Shown piece by piece: positions 55,075 to 63,803 of a DNA stretch of 64,000 bases. The stretch lies in NCBI RefSeq assembly GCF_963665995.1, contig NZ_OY762512.1, positions 3,038,001-3,102,000 of the forward strand, in the 5' to 3' direction. The position numbers and the translations under genes are program-made. The notes under the pieces are model-generated. The model searched no databases. It was not told the origin of the DNA and saw only the letters and a program-made list of their open reading frames with translations. The stretch comes from Pleurocapsa sp. FMAR1. Its GTDB lineage: Bacteria > Cyanobacteriota > Cyanobacteriia > Cyanobacteriales > Xenococcaceae. Every line of letters begins with the position of its first letter. Within the stretch, counting starts at the first letter, position 1.

Positions 55075-55251
55075 ATGACAAAATGGCGTGTTGTATTAAA
55101 GCAAGATTCAGAAACAGGTGATTGGGCTGTTTGGTGTCCAGAACTACCTGGATGTACCTCATGCGGTGATACAAAAGAAGAAGCTTTAGAAAATATCGAA
55201 GAAGCGATCGAGCTTTATTTAGATAAAAAATTATCGGTTATTTTAAATTGA
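55075..55251 (+). CDS. HicB-like antitoxin-domain protein
   Basis: ATG 55075 encodes 58 residues with the HicB partial RNase-H-like fold: KWRVVLKQDSETGDWAVWCP then ELPGCTSCGDTKEEALENIE and EAIELYLD. The C-terminal DNA-binding domain of larger HicB proteins is absent. No HicA (small dsRBD toxin) gene is adjacent, so it is solitary. It lies 50 bp upstream of the next antitoxin gene on the same strand. Confidence 0.75.
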   Translation: MTKWRVVLKQDSETGDWAVWCPELPGCTSCGDTKEEALENIEEAIELYLDKKLSVILN

Positions 55252-55300
55252 AGCATAGCGATTTATCGCATAATTAGAGTATGAGTTAAGGGCAAACAAC

Positions 55301-55534
55301 ATGAAAGTTAAAGGAATTATTCAAGGTAAGTCAATTCAGCTATCTGAAGCAGTTTCTGTCCCCGATGGAACAGAAGTTATGGTGGAAATTCCCGATCGCT
55401 CTTTGAACCAAAAAATAGACCAATGGCAAAAACTACAGGAAGTTATTGGTGCTTGGAAAGATGACCCAGAAATAGAGCAAATCTTTACAGAAATAGATCG
55501 AGAACCACGATCGTGGACGAGATATAGATTTTAA
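55301..55534 (+). CDS. Antitoxin of the VapC module, with frameshifted C-terminus
   Basis: This 77-residue protein begins MKVKGIIQGKSIQLSEAVSV then PDGTEVMVEIPDR, a short beta-barrel antitoxin of the AF2212/AbrB-like kind, followed by an acidic helix. The end EPRSWTRYRF is atypical. Removing one C near 55505 gives REHDRGRDIDFNAFE and a stop at 55547, ending just before the toxin ATG as expected for this family. A single-base insertion has therefore altered the last residues that bind the toxin. Confidence 0.75.
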   Translation: MKVKGIIQGKSIQLSEAVSVPDGTEVMVEIPDRSLNQKIDQWQKLQEVIGAWKDDPEIEQIFTEIDREPRSWTRYRF

Positions 55535-55553
55535 TGCTTTTGAATAATTTTTC

Positions 55554-55949
55554 ATGTATTTAATCGACACAAAAATAGCTTTTCTTAAGGGCAATAGCAA
55601 TACTGCGGTAGTTAATCAGTTCCAATCAAAACATCAAGATTGCTATCTCTCTACCTTGGTTTTGGCAGAATTATACAAAGGAGTCTATTGTTCGAGTAAA
55701 TTTGAGAAAAATATAACTGCTTTAAATCAATTTACTAGTTCGCTGCCTAAAGTAGATTATGACCAAAAAGCAGCTTTAGAATTTGGCAAAATACAAGCAC
55801 AACTCAGACGCAAAGGTAAACCAACGGGAGAAATAGACGCTTTAATTGCAGCAGTCGCCCGTTCTCGACAAGATATCTTAGTAACTAATAATACTCGCCA
55901 TTTTATTAATATCACTGGTTTACAGCTAGAAGATTGGTTAAATTCTTAA
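55554..55949 (+). CDS. VapC-like PIN-domain toxin
   Basis: This 131-residue PIN-domain ribonuclease starts MYLIDTKIAFLKGN (first Asp). It carries LSTLVLAELYKGVYCS (conserved Glu), GEIDALIAAVARSRQDILVT (central Asp) and NTRHFINITGLQLEDW (last strand). VapC toxins cut tRNA or rRNA. The usual N-terminal DTN(I/V) is DTK here, with a short gap after it compared with the family. It lies about 20 bp after the antitoxin and reads as an uninterrupted gene. Confidence 0.82.
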   Translation: MYLIDTKIAFLKGNSNTAVVNQFQSKHQDCYLSTLVLAELYKGVYCSSKFEKNITALNQFTSSLPKVDYDQKAALEFGKIQAQLRRKGKPTGEIDALIAAVARSRQDILVTNNTRHFINITGLQLEDWLNS

Positions 55950-55974
55950 TAAATTAAAATTTTTTCGGAATTAT

Positions 55975-56183
55975 TTATTTCTTACCTGTTTGTAATTTAA
56001 GGCGATCGATATATTCTGCTGCGATAATACAAACTTTTCCGCTTTTATCTGCGATAAGCCTACGGCATGACTTCGTTACGCAATTGATTCACCTCGTTCT
56101 TGATGTTTAGCGATCGCTTTGTCTACCGCTTCTTGAAATATTGCGTCTATCTGTTGAGAATTAGCAAAATCAATATTATTCAT
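55975..56183 (-). pseudogene. Small hypothetical gene interrupted by a short repeat
   Basis: ATG 56183 begins MNNIDFANSQQIDAIFQEAV then DKAIAKHQERGESIA and stops. About 30 bp later the continuation of a plausible single protein appears (KSGKVCIIAAEYIDRLK, ending 55975). Between them lies a short sequence, CGTAACGAAGTCATGCCGTA then GGCTTATCGC, of a kind common as a dispersed cyanobacterial repeat. The family is unknown, although similar short proteins with a GKV(x)I(I/V)xxE end are frequent beside toxin genes. Confidence 0.5.
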
Positions 56184-56299
56184 AATTAATATACTTGTCA
56201 AGGGATAAGATCAATAGATTTACAGTTTATAAACAAACCAGAACACCTAAATAACTGCCAATAATAGAAGCTAAGTTTTATTCACTTCGGTTAGCTTTG

Positions 56300-57454
56300 A
56301 TGGTTAGTTTTATAGTTTTTATCATTGGCATTTTTATACTAGCTTTAGGTGTGTCTTTGACCCTAATAGCATCCCTAATTCAGTTTGTACTTAATCTTAT
56401 AATTGCTAATATTCTGCCAATTAGTTTTATACTATTTGGTCTGTTTGCGTTATTTGCAATTTTAGCGATATTTCTTCCTGAGCCAGAACAATCGAAAGAA
56501 GAGAATAGTTCTCAATATTCAACTGCACGAGCTTATACAAGAGAAAATATTGTATCCGATAAAGAGGAAACTGAGAAAACTACAATTAATGTCAAATCTA
56601 CTGTAGTCAAGGAAGAAGCGAAATCAGATAAGAGCTATAAGAAAAAAACTTACCAAGCATCAACGAAGGATAGTACAAAAGAAAAACCATCTTCTAGTAC
56701 CGAAAACAAGTATTGTAGTAAAAATAGTTTTCAAACGCAGACTAGTGTTTTATTTGAACGCAACTTAGAAACAGAAAGTCATTGCGAAATAGAAAGAGAG
56801 CAAATATATTATTCAAGTTTTTCGGACATCGAACCAGAATTAAAACGGTTAACATTATCTCCATCCCAAACCGCAATCAAATCGGGAAAAACAATACAAT
56901 TTAAGCTTACTGGCTTAGATAAATTTGATAATCAGATAAAAATAAGCGATCGCATATCCTGGTCAGCTACAGAAGGAAGAATTGATTCTACAGGTTTATT
57001 TTCAATCGACTCTCAAAATGATGTTGTAGTTAAAGTCACAGCTAAAGTTGGTGCTATTAAAGTAACTTCGACAGTCAATGTAGAAAGCATTTGCAAGTTA
57101 ATAGAAATACGTCAATTAAAGACTTTAAAAGTTGAGCCTGATTGTATTTGCCTAAAACCAGAAGAAGAACAAGTATTTAAAGCTTTAGGGTTCGATCAAT
57201 ATAACCACCCGATTGACTGTGGCGAAATTATTTGGTCAGCTACAGGAGGAACAATCGATCAAGATGGAAAACTGGTTGTTCGTAATTATACCAAAGGTAT
57301 TTATCAAGTAACCGCTACATCAAAACATACCGCAAAACACGGTACAGCAGCTAAAACAACACTATTAACTCTTGGTGTATCAACTAGGATTTTATCGTGG
57401 GCGATCGCCAATGAAGAGTTTTTCGATGATATATTAACTCCTCTGCTAAATTGA
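56300..57454 (+). CDS. Membrane-anchored protein with two Ig-like (BIG-type) domains
   Basis: I choose ATG 56300, the second codon of the ORF that opens with TTG 56297. The first 60 residues are two closely spaced TM helices (MVSFIVFIIGIFILALGVSL… and LPISFILFGLFALFAILAIF). A charged, low-complexity linker (60-175) follows. Two beta-sandwich domains come next, at about 178-263 (LTLSPSQTAIKSGKTIQFKL) and 273-350 (LKVEPDCICLKPEEEQVFKA), both with the W(S/T)ATxGxID core of BIG-type repeats. The short N-terminus leaves the Ig domains probably on the cytoplasmic side. It lies between methyltransferase and helicase and overlaps the next gene by 4 bp. Confidence 0.7.
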   Translation: MVSFIVFIIGIFILALGVSLTLIASLIQFVLNLIIANILPISFILFGLFALFAILAIFLPEPEQSKEENSSQYSTARAYTRENIVSDKEETEKTTINVKSTVVKEEAKSDKSYKKKTYQASTKDSTKEKPSSSTENKYCSKNSFQTQTSVLFERNLETESHCEIEREQIYYSSFSDIEPELKRLTLSPSQTAIKSGKTIQFKLTGLDKFDNQIKISDRISWSATEGRIDSTGLFSIDSQNDVVVKVTAKVGAIKVTSTVNVESICKLIEIRQLKTLKVEPDCICLKPEEEQVFKALGFDQYNHPIDCGEIIWSATGGTIDQDGKLVVRNYTKGIYQVTATSKHTAKHGTAAKTTLLTLGVSTRILSWAIANEEFFDDILTPLLN

Positions 57455-58314
57455 CTAATAATGACGATTCTTTGTCAGAAACCGATGCGCTGGTACAAGG
57501 ATGGATAATCGAAATAGGACGACGTAGGATAGCTAAGTTACTAAAGAAAGCTAGTAATTTGTCTTTCAAAGAAGCTTTCAGTAATCTCAGTGATTCCATT
57601 GACTATCTAGTTTTACCTGAATTAAGAAAAATACAGTTTCGATTACCACCAAGCACTATTAAACAAGGCGATCGCATACAACTTAAAGTTATTGGATTAG
57701 ACCAAGCAGGAGATAAATTAGACATTCAAGATCAAATTATCTGGACTGCTAGTTCAGGCAAAATAGATTTACAAGGCATATTTATTGCTAATGACGATAC
57801 AGATAATGTAGAAATAACTGCAAAAGTTAAAGATGTTGAAGCTAAGATCGAGATTGATATTAAGCCAAGTCTTAAAAAAGATTATGTTGAGATAACAGAA
57901 AATCGCTTGGCGATATATTCACCTCGGTTTCTAATTCAAGCAGGACAAACTAAAAAGTTTCAGATTATTACAGAATTTGACTTACAAGGTAATCCCATAG
58001 AATATCAGGGAGAGCCAATTATTTGGGAGACAACAGCAGGAATAATCAATTCAGAAGGACTATTAATTACTCCTGTCACTAATGAAGATCTATATATTGA
58101 AGTCTCAGCGAAAGTAAGTATGTCAGAACTTATTTATTCGTTTCACACTACAGGGTTACATGAATATATATCTAGTTATACTTCAGAGAAATTGTTGAGT
58201 ATAGCTGAAGATATGACTAATTTAGTAGATGAGTTAACTTGCTTATTGAGCGAAATGCCTCAGTTGGAGCAGGAAATAAACGAACTAGAAACTAGTATGG
58301 AATTACATAACTGA
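57451..58314 (+). CDS. Soluble Ig-like (BIG-type) partner protein
   Basis: This 287-residue protein starts at TTG 57451, inside the stop of the previous gene (TTGA overlap), so it is translationally coupled or a product of an old split. After a helical N-terminus (ALVQGWIIEIGRRRIAKLLK), it carries two beta-sandwich units, with cores QIIWTASSGKIDLQGIF (about 95) and PIIWETTAGIINSEGLL (about 195), and ends in a leucine-rich coiled segment (EMPQLEQEINELETSMEL). There is no signal or TM segment. The shared domain type with the upstream gene suggests that the two interact. I know no function for the pair. Confidence 0.65.
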   Translation: MTNNDDSLSETDALVQGWIIEIGRRRIAKLLKKASNLSFKEAFSNLSDSIDYLVLPELRKIQFRLPPSTIKQGDRIQLKVIGLDQAGDKLDIQDQIIWTASSGKIDLQGIFIANDDTDNVEITAKVKDVEAKIEIDIKPSLKKDYVEITENRLAIYSPRFLIQAGQTKKFQIITEFDLQGNPIEYQGEPIIWETTAGIINSEGLLITPVTNEDLYIEVSAKVSMSELIYSFHTTGLHEYISSYTSEKLLSIAEDMTNLVDELTCLLSEMPQLEQEINELETSMELHN

Positions 58315-58473
58315 AATTTTATAAAAAAGTCTGAAGAAAAGCAGTTTATTAGATTAGATTTGAAATCTCATACCAAGTTTTATCATAGACACATTGTTCC
58401 AGAGATCTAACTCACAGACTATAAGTTAAATAAAGCATTGAATTGAGAAACACCCCTCTAACACTCTCAATTC

Positions 58474-61400
58474 ATGCACTTACAAGATCGCTCCTGGCGC
58501 ATTAGCTACTCCAGCAATGAAAATAATCCCATCGCCGACTTCTATATCCCTGCTTTAGAATGCGCTGTGCAGTACGATCGCAAGTCGGGATTCTTTGGTA
58601 GTGCCATTTTAAGTAAAGTAGCCAGGGGAATTGGGGCGATGCTGCATAATCAGGGTAAGATGCGCTTGATTATGGGCTGTCAGTTTAGTCCGCAGGATAT
58701 TGCAGCGATAGAAAAGGGTTACGAACTGAGGGAGGCTTTAGCTTTTCGTCTAGATGCTGAGTTTAAAGAACCAGAAAACTTTGTGCAGCTAAAACACTTT
58801 GAGATCCTTAGCTGGCTGATTAAATACGAGTATTTAGATATAAAAATTGCCGTTCCTACAAAGGATCGAGGCATTCCCCTAGACAGCGATCGCCTGCTCG
58901 ATCCGCAGCATATCTTTCATGAAAAGGTGGGAGTTTTTACCGATAGTAAAGGCGATCGCCTGGCTTTTAGTGGCTCAAACAACGAGTCTTTAGGAGGTTG
59001 GGAAAGTAACGTTGAATCATTCCATGTTTACTGTGGCTGGGAAGGCGATCGCGATCTAGAAAGAGTTAATGAAGAAGCCTATAGATTTGAACAACTATGG
59101 AACGATATGTCACCTAATGTCAAAATCTTTGATATTCCAGAAGCGGTGAAGCAAAAGCTATTACGCTATACGCCAAATAGCCAGCCAGTTTGGAAGCGAG
59201 AAGATGAAATTCAGAATGAACACCGTAATGCGGGCATTTTGCCTGCTAGAGATTTGCCCACAGGGGATTTACCTAAAATAAATTCAGAAACGAAAAATAT
59301 AGAAGAAGCGAGCAAGATGCTCGCACTGCTAGCAAATCTCCATCAACATCCAGGTTGTTTAGATTTCTGCCTTAAATCCATTCCCATTCAACCTTGGGCG
59401 CATCAGCTTAAAATCCTCCGACGAGTTGCCGATAAATTTCCCTGTAGCTTTCTAATTGCCGATGAGGTAGGTTTGGGTAAAACAATTGAAACAGGCTTAA
59501 TTCTGCGTTATTTAATCGTGAGTCAAAAGGTTGAACGGGTTTTAGTGCTTGCTCCTGCTAGCGTTCAGCCTCAATGGCAAGAAGAATTGAGAGAAAAGTT
59601 CAACCTGCATTTTTGGAGTTACAGCAAAGGCAAATTTAAAGACTGCTATGGCGAAACTACTTCCCCAGCCCTTAATCCCTGGAACACTCAGGATTTAGTT
59701 TTAGCCTCATCTCATTTAGTGCGACGCACTGAAAGAATTGAAGAACTACTAGCAGCCGAACCTTGGGATTTGGTTATCCTCGACGAAGCTCATCATGCCC
59801 GTCGTAAAAGCCCTCAGCAAAGAAAAGATACACCCAACCGATTGCTTCAGTTGATGCAGCAATTGAAAAGCAAAACCGAGTCTCTAATACTTCTTTCTGC
59901 TACCCCAATGCAAATCGATCCCATAGAGATCTTCGATCTACTTGATTTACTCGGCTTAGAAGGGCATTGGAGTTGTGGCGAAAATTTCTGTGAATATTTC
60001 TCGTCTCTCTCAACTCAACCAGATTCAGATACTTTGAATTTTTGGCAAACAATGTCTACTGATTATTTTCGTCGCGGTGGGATTGAATGCGATCGCTTAG
60101 GAAAACATTTAGTTAATAGCGATCGCATGATGGCTTATCGGCTAAGAGACACTTGGAAACAAGGAAAAAGTATTGTTAATGGTAGAAAGCTAGCTAAAGA
60201 TGCTGAGTTTATCGATCTTTCTCGTCAATATCTAACGGTTAACACGCCTTTAAAGGATTTGATGTTTCGCCACACCCGCGATACATTGAGACAATATTAC
60301 AAACTGGGTATTTTAGATCGCGATATCCCCCGCAGAACAGTCAGTGATAATGCGATCGCTCTTGAACCTAATAGAGAAGTTCCGCTCTATCAAGCTGTTA
60401 GCGATTATGTCCGTCACTTTTATAGATTGGCGCAGAAAGAAAACCGTAATGCTTTAGGCTTCTTGATGACGTTATATCGTAAACGTCTCACCAGTTCCTT
60501 TTATGCTATTCGCGAATCTCTCCAGCGACGCTTAGAAGGTATCAAGGAATTACCATTAGACGATCTTAGGGATTTAGATGATGCAGATGATTCAGTAATT
60601 ACAGGTTTAGAAGCCTATTTAAAAGAACCAGTAGATCCCAAAGAGATTGAATATTTAGAAGATTTGTTACGACAGTTTGAGAATACGGGTGAAGACAGCA
60701 AATTATCCCATTTCATCACGATTCTGCGTCAAGAACTAAGTCAAAGAGAAAGTGCGATCGTTTTTACTCAGTACACTGACACGATGGATTATTTGCGTGA
60801 GAATCTTCAACAGCTATTTGGTTCTCAAGTCGCTTGCTATTCAGGGAGAGGGGGTGAACTATATCGAGATGGAACATGGCAAGGATTACCCAAAGAAGAG
60901 ATTAAAAAACAGTTTCGAGAAGGAGAAATTAAAATATTACTCTGTACTGAATCTGCCAGTGAAGGATTAAACTTACAAACTTGTGGAGTACTAATCAATT
61001 ACGATTTGCCCTGGAATCCCATGAGAGTCGAACAACGCATCGGCAGAATCGATCGCATCGGTCAAATTCATCCTACAGTTAACATCCACAACTTCTATTA
61101 TGACGGTACTGTAGAAGCAAAAGTATATCGAAGATTGCGCGATCGCATTGATGCTTTTCAAAGTGTAGTCGGCAATTTACAGCCGATACTGGCTCAAGTG
61201 CCTACCTTTATTGAGCAAGCTGTTATGAGTGCCGATCCTGAAGAAGAAGATGTTTTGCTAGCAGAATTTGAACAGGTGTTAAATACTCCTCCTTTACGTC
61301 CTGGCTTAGAGGAAATGAGCGCAATGGATGTCCAAGCTGACTTAAAAGAAATTCAAAAACCACTTGTTGTTAGTCCTATTACTTCAGAACAAATAGAAGC

Positions 61401-61599
61401 ACTATTGACTAACTCCCAAATGTTAATAGCCAATGACATCTTTTTTGAACCACAAGGCGATCGTATCTGGGAATTAACCTACAAAAATGAGGTCTATATT
61501 GTAACTTTTTATGTCAATGTCTTTGATAAGAAGCCATCTCTACGATTAATGAACTTTGGAGATCCTTTGTTTAGGCAACTCTTAACAAGACATCAATGA
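58474..61599 (+). CDS. PLD-like nuclease fused to an SNF2/HepA-type helicase
   Basis: This 1041-residue protein begins with a PLD-like domain (about 1-235) with one HxK site in HIFHEKVGVFTD (about 147) and SGSNNESLGGW. A SF2/SNF2 motor follows with Walker A ADEVGLGKTIETG (about 332), DEAH box VILDEAHHARR (about 435), motif III LSATPMQ, VFTQYTD (about 762), TESASEGLNLQT (about 824) and QRIGRIDRIGQ (about 854). The layout matches helicases of DUF499/DUF1156 loci (COG0553; BrxHII-like). It should translocate on DNA and cut via the PLD site. Residues about 252-284 come from repeat insertions. The gene is intact. Confidence 0.88.
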   Translation: MHLQDRSWRISYSSNENNPIADFYIPALECAVQYDRKSGFFGSAILSKVARGIGAMLHNQGKMRLIMGCQFSPQDIAAIEKGYELREALAFRLDAEFKEPENFVQLKHFEILSWLIKYEYLDIKIAVPTKDRGIPLDSDRLLDPQHIFHEKVGVFTDSKGDRLAFSGSNNESLGGWESNVESFHVYCGWEGDRDLERVNEEAYRFEQLWNDMSPNVKIFDIPEAVKQKLLRYTPNSQPVWKREDEIQNEHRNAGILPARDLPTGDLPKINSETKNIEEASKMLALLANLHQHPGCLDFCLKSIPIQPWAHQLKILRRVADKFPCSFLIADEVGLGKTIETGLILRYLIVSQKVERVLVLAPASVQPQWQEELREKFNLHFWSYSKGKFKDCYGETTSPALNPWNTQDLVLASSHLVRRTERIEELLAAEPWDLVILDEAHHARRKSPQQRKDTPNRLLQLMQQLKSKTESLILLSATPMQIDPIEIFDLLDLLGLEGHWSCGENFCEYFSSLSTQPDSDTLNFWQTMSTDYFRRGGIECDRLGKHLVNSDRMMAYRLRDTWKQGKSIVNGRKLAKDAEFIDLSRQYLTVNTPLKDLMFRHTRDTLRQYYKLGILDRDIPRRTVSDNAIALEPNREVPLYQAVSDYVRHFYRLAQKENRNALGFLMTLYRKRLTSSFYAIRESLQRRLEGIKELPLDDLRDLDDADDSVITGLEAYLKEPVDPKEIEYLEDLLRQFENTGEDSKLSHFITILRQELSQRESAIVFTQYTDTMDYLRENLQQLFGSQVACYSGRGGELYRDGTWQGLPKEEIKKQFREGEIKILLCTESASEGLNLQTCGVLINYDLPWNPMRVEQRIGRIDRIGQIHPTVNIHNFYYDGTVEAKVYRRLRDRIDAFQSVVGNLQPILAQVPTFIEQAVMSADPEEEDVLLAEFEQVLNTPPLRPGLEEMSAMDVQADLKEIQKPLVVSPITSEQIEALLTNSQMLIANDIFFEPQGDRIWELTYKNEVYIVTFYVNVFDKKPSLRLMNFGDPLFRQLLTRHQ
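59226..59330. repeat. In-frame palindromic insertions in the helicase gene
   Basis: Two palindromes lie in frame between the PLD and helicase domains: GCGGGCATTTTGCCTGC (59230-59246) and GCGAGCAAGATGCTCGC (59308-59324). They encode NAGILPA and ASKMLA. Both types are common dispersed repeats in cyanobacteria. Confidence 0.65.
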
Positions 61600-61714
61600 T
61601 CCAAAAAACAAAACCTTGGAAATTTAGCACTGGGGCAAAGTCATTAGCTGGCAAAAAGATAAGTAGTAAGAATGCCCTGAAGCACGGATATCGAAGTGCA
61701 GATGCGATCGCAGA
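61596..61714 (+). pseudogene. Fragment of a small basic protein gene, fused to primase remnant
   Basis: ATG 61596 overlaps the helicase stop (ATGA). The first 40 codons (PWKFSTGAKSLAGKKISSKN then ALKHGYRSADAIAD) look like the N-terminus of a short phage/plasmid-type protein with an NALKHGxRS motif. At 61715 the sequence switches to a primase zinc-ribbon fragment in another frame, so the ORF to 61790 is chimeric. Confidence 0.5.
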
Positions 61715-63401
61715 TCAAATGGCTGCGGTTTTGGTGGCAGCCCTGTTGATTACTTTCATAGCCTCGATCGAGGTAAGTGGGAAAAAGTAAGGGGGAAAGA
61801 TTTTGTAGAGACAGTGCGACACTTAGCTTCATTAGCAGGTGTTCCTTTTCCCGAACGCAAACTATCTTCAGAACAAATCGAACAAGCAAGGAAATGGGAA
61901 AGACGCAGAAGCATATTACAAGCAGGTACTGAATATTTTCAGCAGATGCTGTGGAGCGATCGCGCAGTTGAAGCTAAACAATATTTGGTTGAAAAAAGAG
62001 GAATATCTGAAGCAGGAATCAAAGATTTAGGACTTGGGTTTTTACCTAATTATCTAGAACTAAGAAAATCTTTGCAAAAACTGGGATTCAAAAATGATGA
62101 AATTAACATTGTTTGATTAAAGTCGTTAGAAAGCTATATTACCTATCCTTGAGAAAGGAATTAGATGCTTTTTTCTGGAGTGAAATTAATCAGCATACTA
62201 AGGCTTTTGACTTAGGGAAAATATACCAATCTATCAAGCAGTTTCCGTTGCTGAGACAATATCTGAAGACTTAAAAGAAACTGAACTTCTTAAACAAGAA
62301 ATAAGCAAGCTAATTGAGACTGAAGTAACTGACACGGAAATCGAACTATCAATTCAAGATCAAGCTAGCCGATGCGATCGCTCTTCCAGTGATTTACGCA
62401 GATCATTTAGAGCGTTAGAAATTGATGCACCAGTAAAACCCAAACCTCCCAGAGAATACATCGTCACTGATTCTACATCAGAAGCGATCGCCCACATTCA
62501 AAACAATCAGCCTAATAATGGTTTTCTGGGATGGTTCGATGAGTTAACAGCATTATTTGGACAGCAGAATGCCTACCGTGGGGGTAAAGGCTCAGACACA
62601 GAAAAAATTCTTAGCGGTCGTGATGGTACGGGCTTTAAAATCAATCGTGTTGGAGGTAGAAGAATTAACTGTATTCGCTCTGGGTATTCAATTATAGGCG
62701 GGATTCAGCCAGATATACTTAAAAAACACATGGGCGACTTTAGCAATCCATCAGGGTTATGGGCAAGATTTGTTTAGGTTAATCTGCCTATAGTTCAAAA
62801 GCCTTATCCAGAAGATTCAGTCAAACTAGAAGTCAACGATATACTCTGTTCGCTTTATAAGAAACTGGGTAGGATAGAGACTTATTCATTTAAACTTTCT
62901 TTTGAGGCGCAAATAGTTTTTAGACAATGGTACGAGCGATCGGAAGATCTGAAAATAGCTGAACCAAGACAAGCTATAAGAGCAGTCTATGCTAAATCTC
63001 AAAGGTGATCGGGTCAACTCGCCTTATTGCTGCATTGCATTACATACTCTCTGAATCAGCGAGAACCAATTCAAGAAGTTTAATTAGATACTATGCAAGC
63101 TGCCGTTCAATTGACTGTATTTTACATCGATCAAGTTCAATTAGTTCACGCCAATAGCATTACATCTGAAGAAAATTGATCATCAACTCATTTCAAAATT
63201 ATCAACTTGTCTAACTGTAAAGGCTGGATCAAAGCTAGAGATGTGCAAAATAGTATTCGGTGTTTTAAGAAAGTATCTTCCAATCGCATTTGCAGCATAT
63301 TCCGAGAATTGGAAGCTAATAGCTATGGAGTAACTAAACTTGAGGGCAAAAAACTTATTTGGAACGCTGATAATTCTTTAGATTCGGTAGACGCTGAATA
63401 G
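61715..63401 (+). pseudogene. Primase/DUF3987 replication protein, degraded
   Basis: Several frames together give one large protein. 61715-62116 has a DnaG-like zinc-ribbon tail (NGCGFGGSPVDYFHSLDRGK) and the following primase region (QMLWSDRAVEAKQYLVEKRG). 62250-62777 has the DUF3987 helicase-like core (NGFLGWFDELTALFGQQNAY, then GGIQPDILKKHMGDFSNPSG then LWARF). 62790-63401 has the C-terminal helical and winged-helix part, ending at TAG 63399-63401. At least four stops or shifts interrupt it. Such fused proteins belong to plasmids and integrative elements, supporting the island origin of this segment. Confidence 0.75.
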
Positions 63402-63773
63402 ACCTTTAACTGGAATAAAGTTAAACCTGCAAACAACTGTTCACAAGTATTTCGACATATTATTAATCGACTGTAGACAAGTAGACGGAAACTTATCTTT
63501 CATGAAAGTTAACCTGTCTGCTTTGTCTTGTGACAAGATTTAATATTTCAACTCTTCTGAAATTTTTACTGCCCTTCGCGTCTACACGATGTGTTTGTAG
63601 AAAATTTTTGAATGCTACTAGAAAAATACTAGAGATTCATACTATTTTTGTACCATACAAACGGTTTTGTACTAGTATTATACTGTGTGATTTTGATGCT
63701 TTCTTTTAGTTACTACTAGAAGGAAATAATTGCTGAACTCATCAAAGCCTTACACTGTATGCTTTATAGTTGT
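63402..63773. other. Right-end region of the island
   Basis: About 370 bp without a gene. 63610-63773 is homologous to 44350-44516, including GTACCATACAAAC/TAGTATACAAAC and TTTAGTTACTACTAGA elements. These are probably recombination-site sequences of the element's right end. Confidence 0.6.
63616..63633. repeat. Candidate integrase arm-type site, right
   Basis: TACTAGAAAAATACTAGA, identical to 44612-44629, lying 140 bp inside the right end of the island. Confidence 0.5.
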
Positions 63774-63803
63774 TTTTAAAAACGGGACTGACGGGACTCG
63801 AAC
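63774..63803. repeat. Right attachment-site repeat, overlapping tRNA-Asp 3' end
   Basis: 30 bp identical to 44517-44546. The junction preserves an intact tRNA gene, as is usual for tRNA-targeting integrases. Confidence 0.88.

Larger units (their letters stand above)
44517..63803. mobile_element. Integrative genomic island at tRNA-Asp (about 19.3 kb)
   Basis: A 30-bp direct repeat (44517-44546 and 63774-63803) bounds the element. Its last 21 bp are the 3' part of tRNA-Asp. An integrase gene lies just inside the left end and a primase-like replication gene just inside the right. The cargo is a defence-like operon plus toxin-antitoxin genes. The damaged integrase implies that it is no longer self-mobile. 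Confidence 0.82.

Noticed and set aside
46327-61599. A complete BREX or DISARM system
   Set aside because: No PglZ phosphatase-like gene, BrxA or BrxF is visible, and there is no DUF1998 helicase pair. Only BREX-like ATPase, methyltransferase and helicase components are supported.
61596-61790. A 64-residue membrane protein following the helicase
   Set aside because: The hydrophobic stretch AAVLVAALLITFIAS is the wrong-frame reading of the primase zinc-ribbon fragment.
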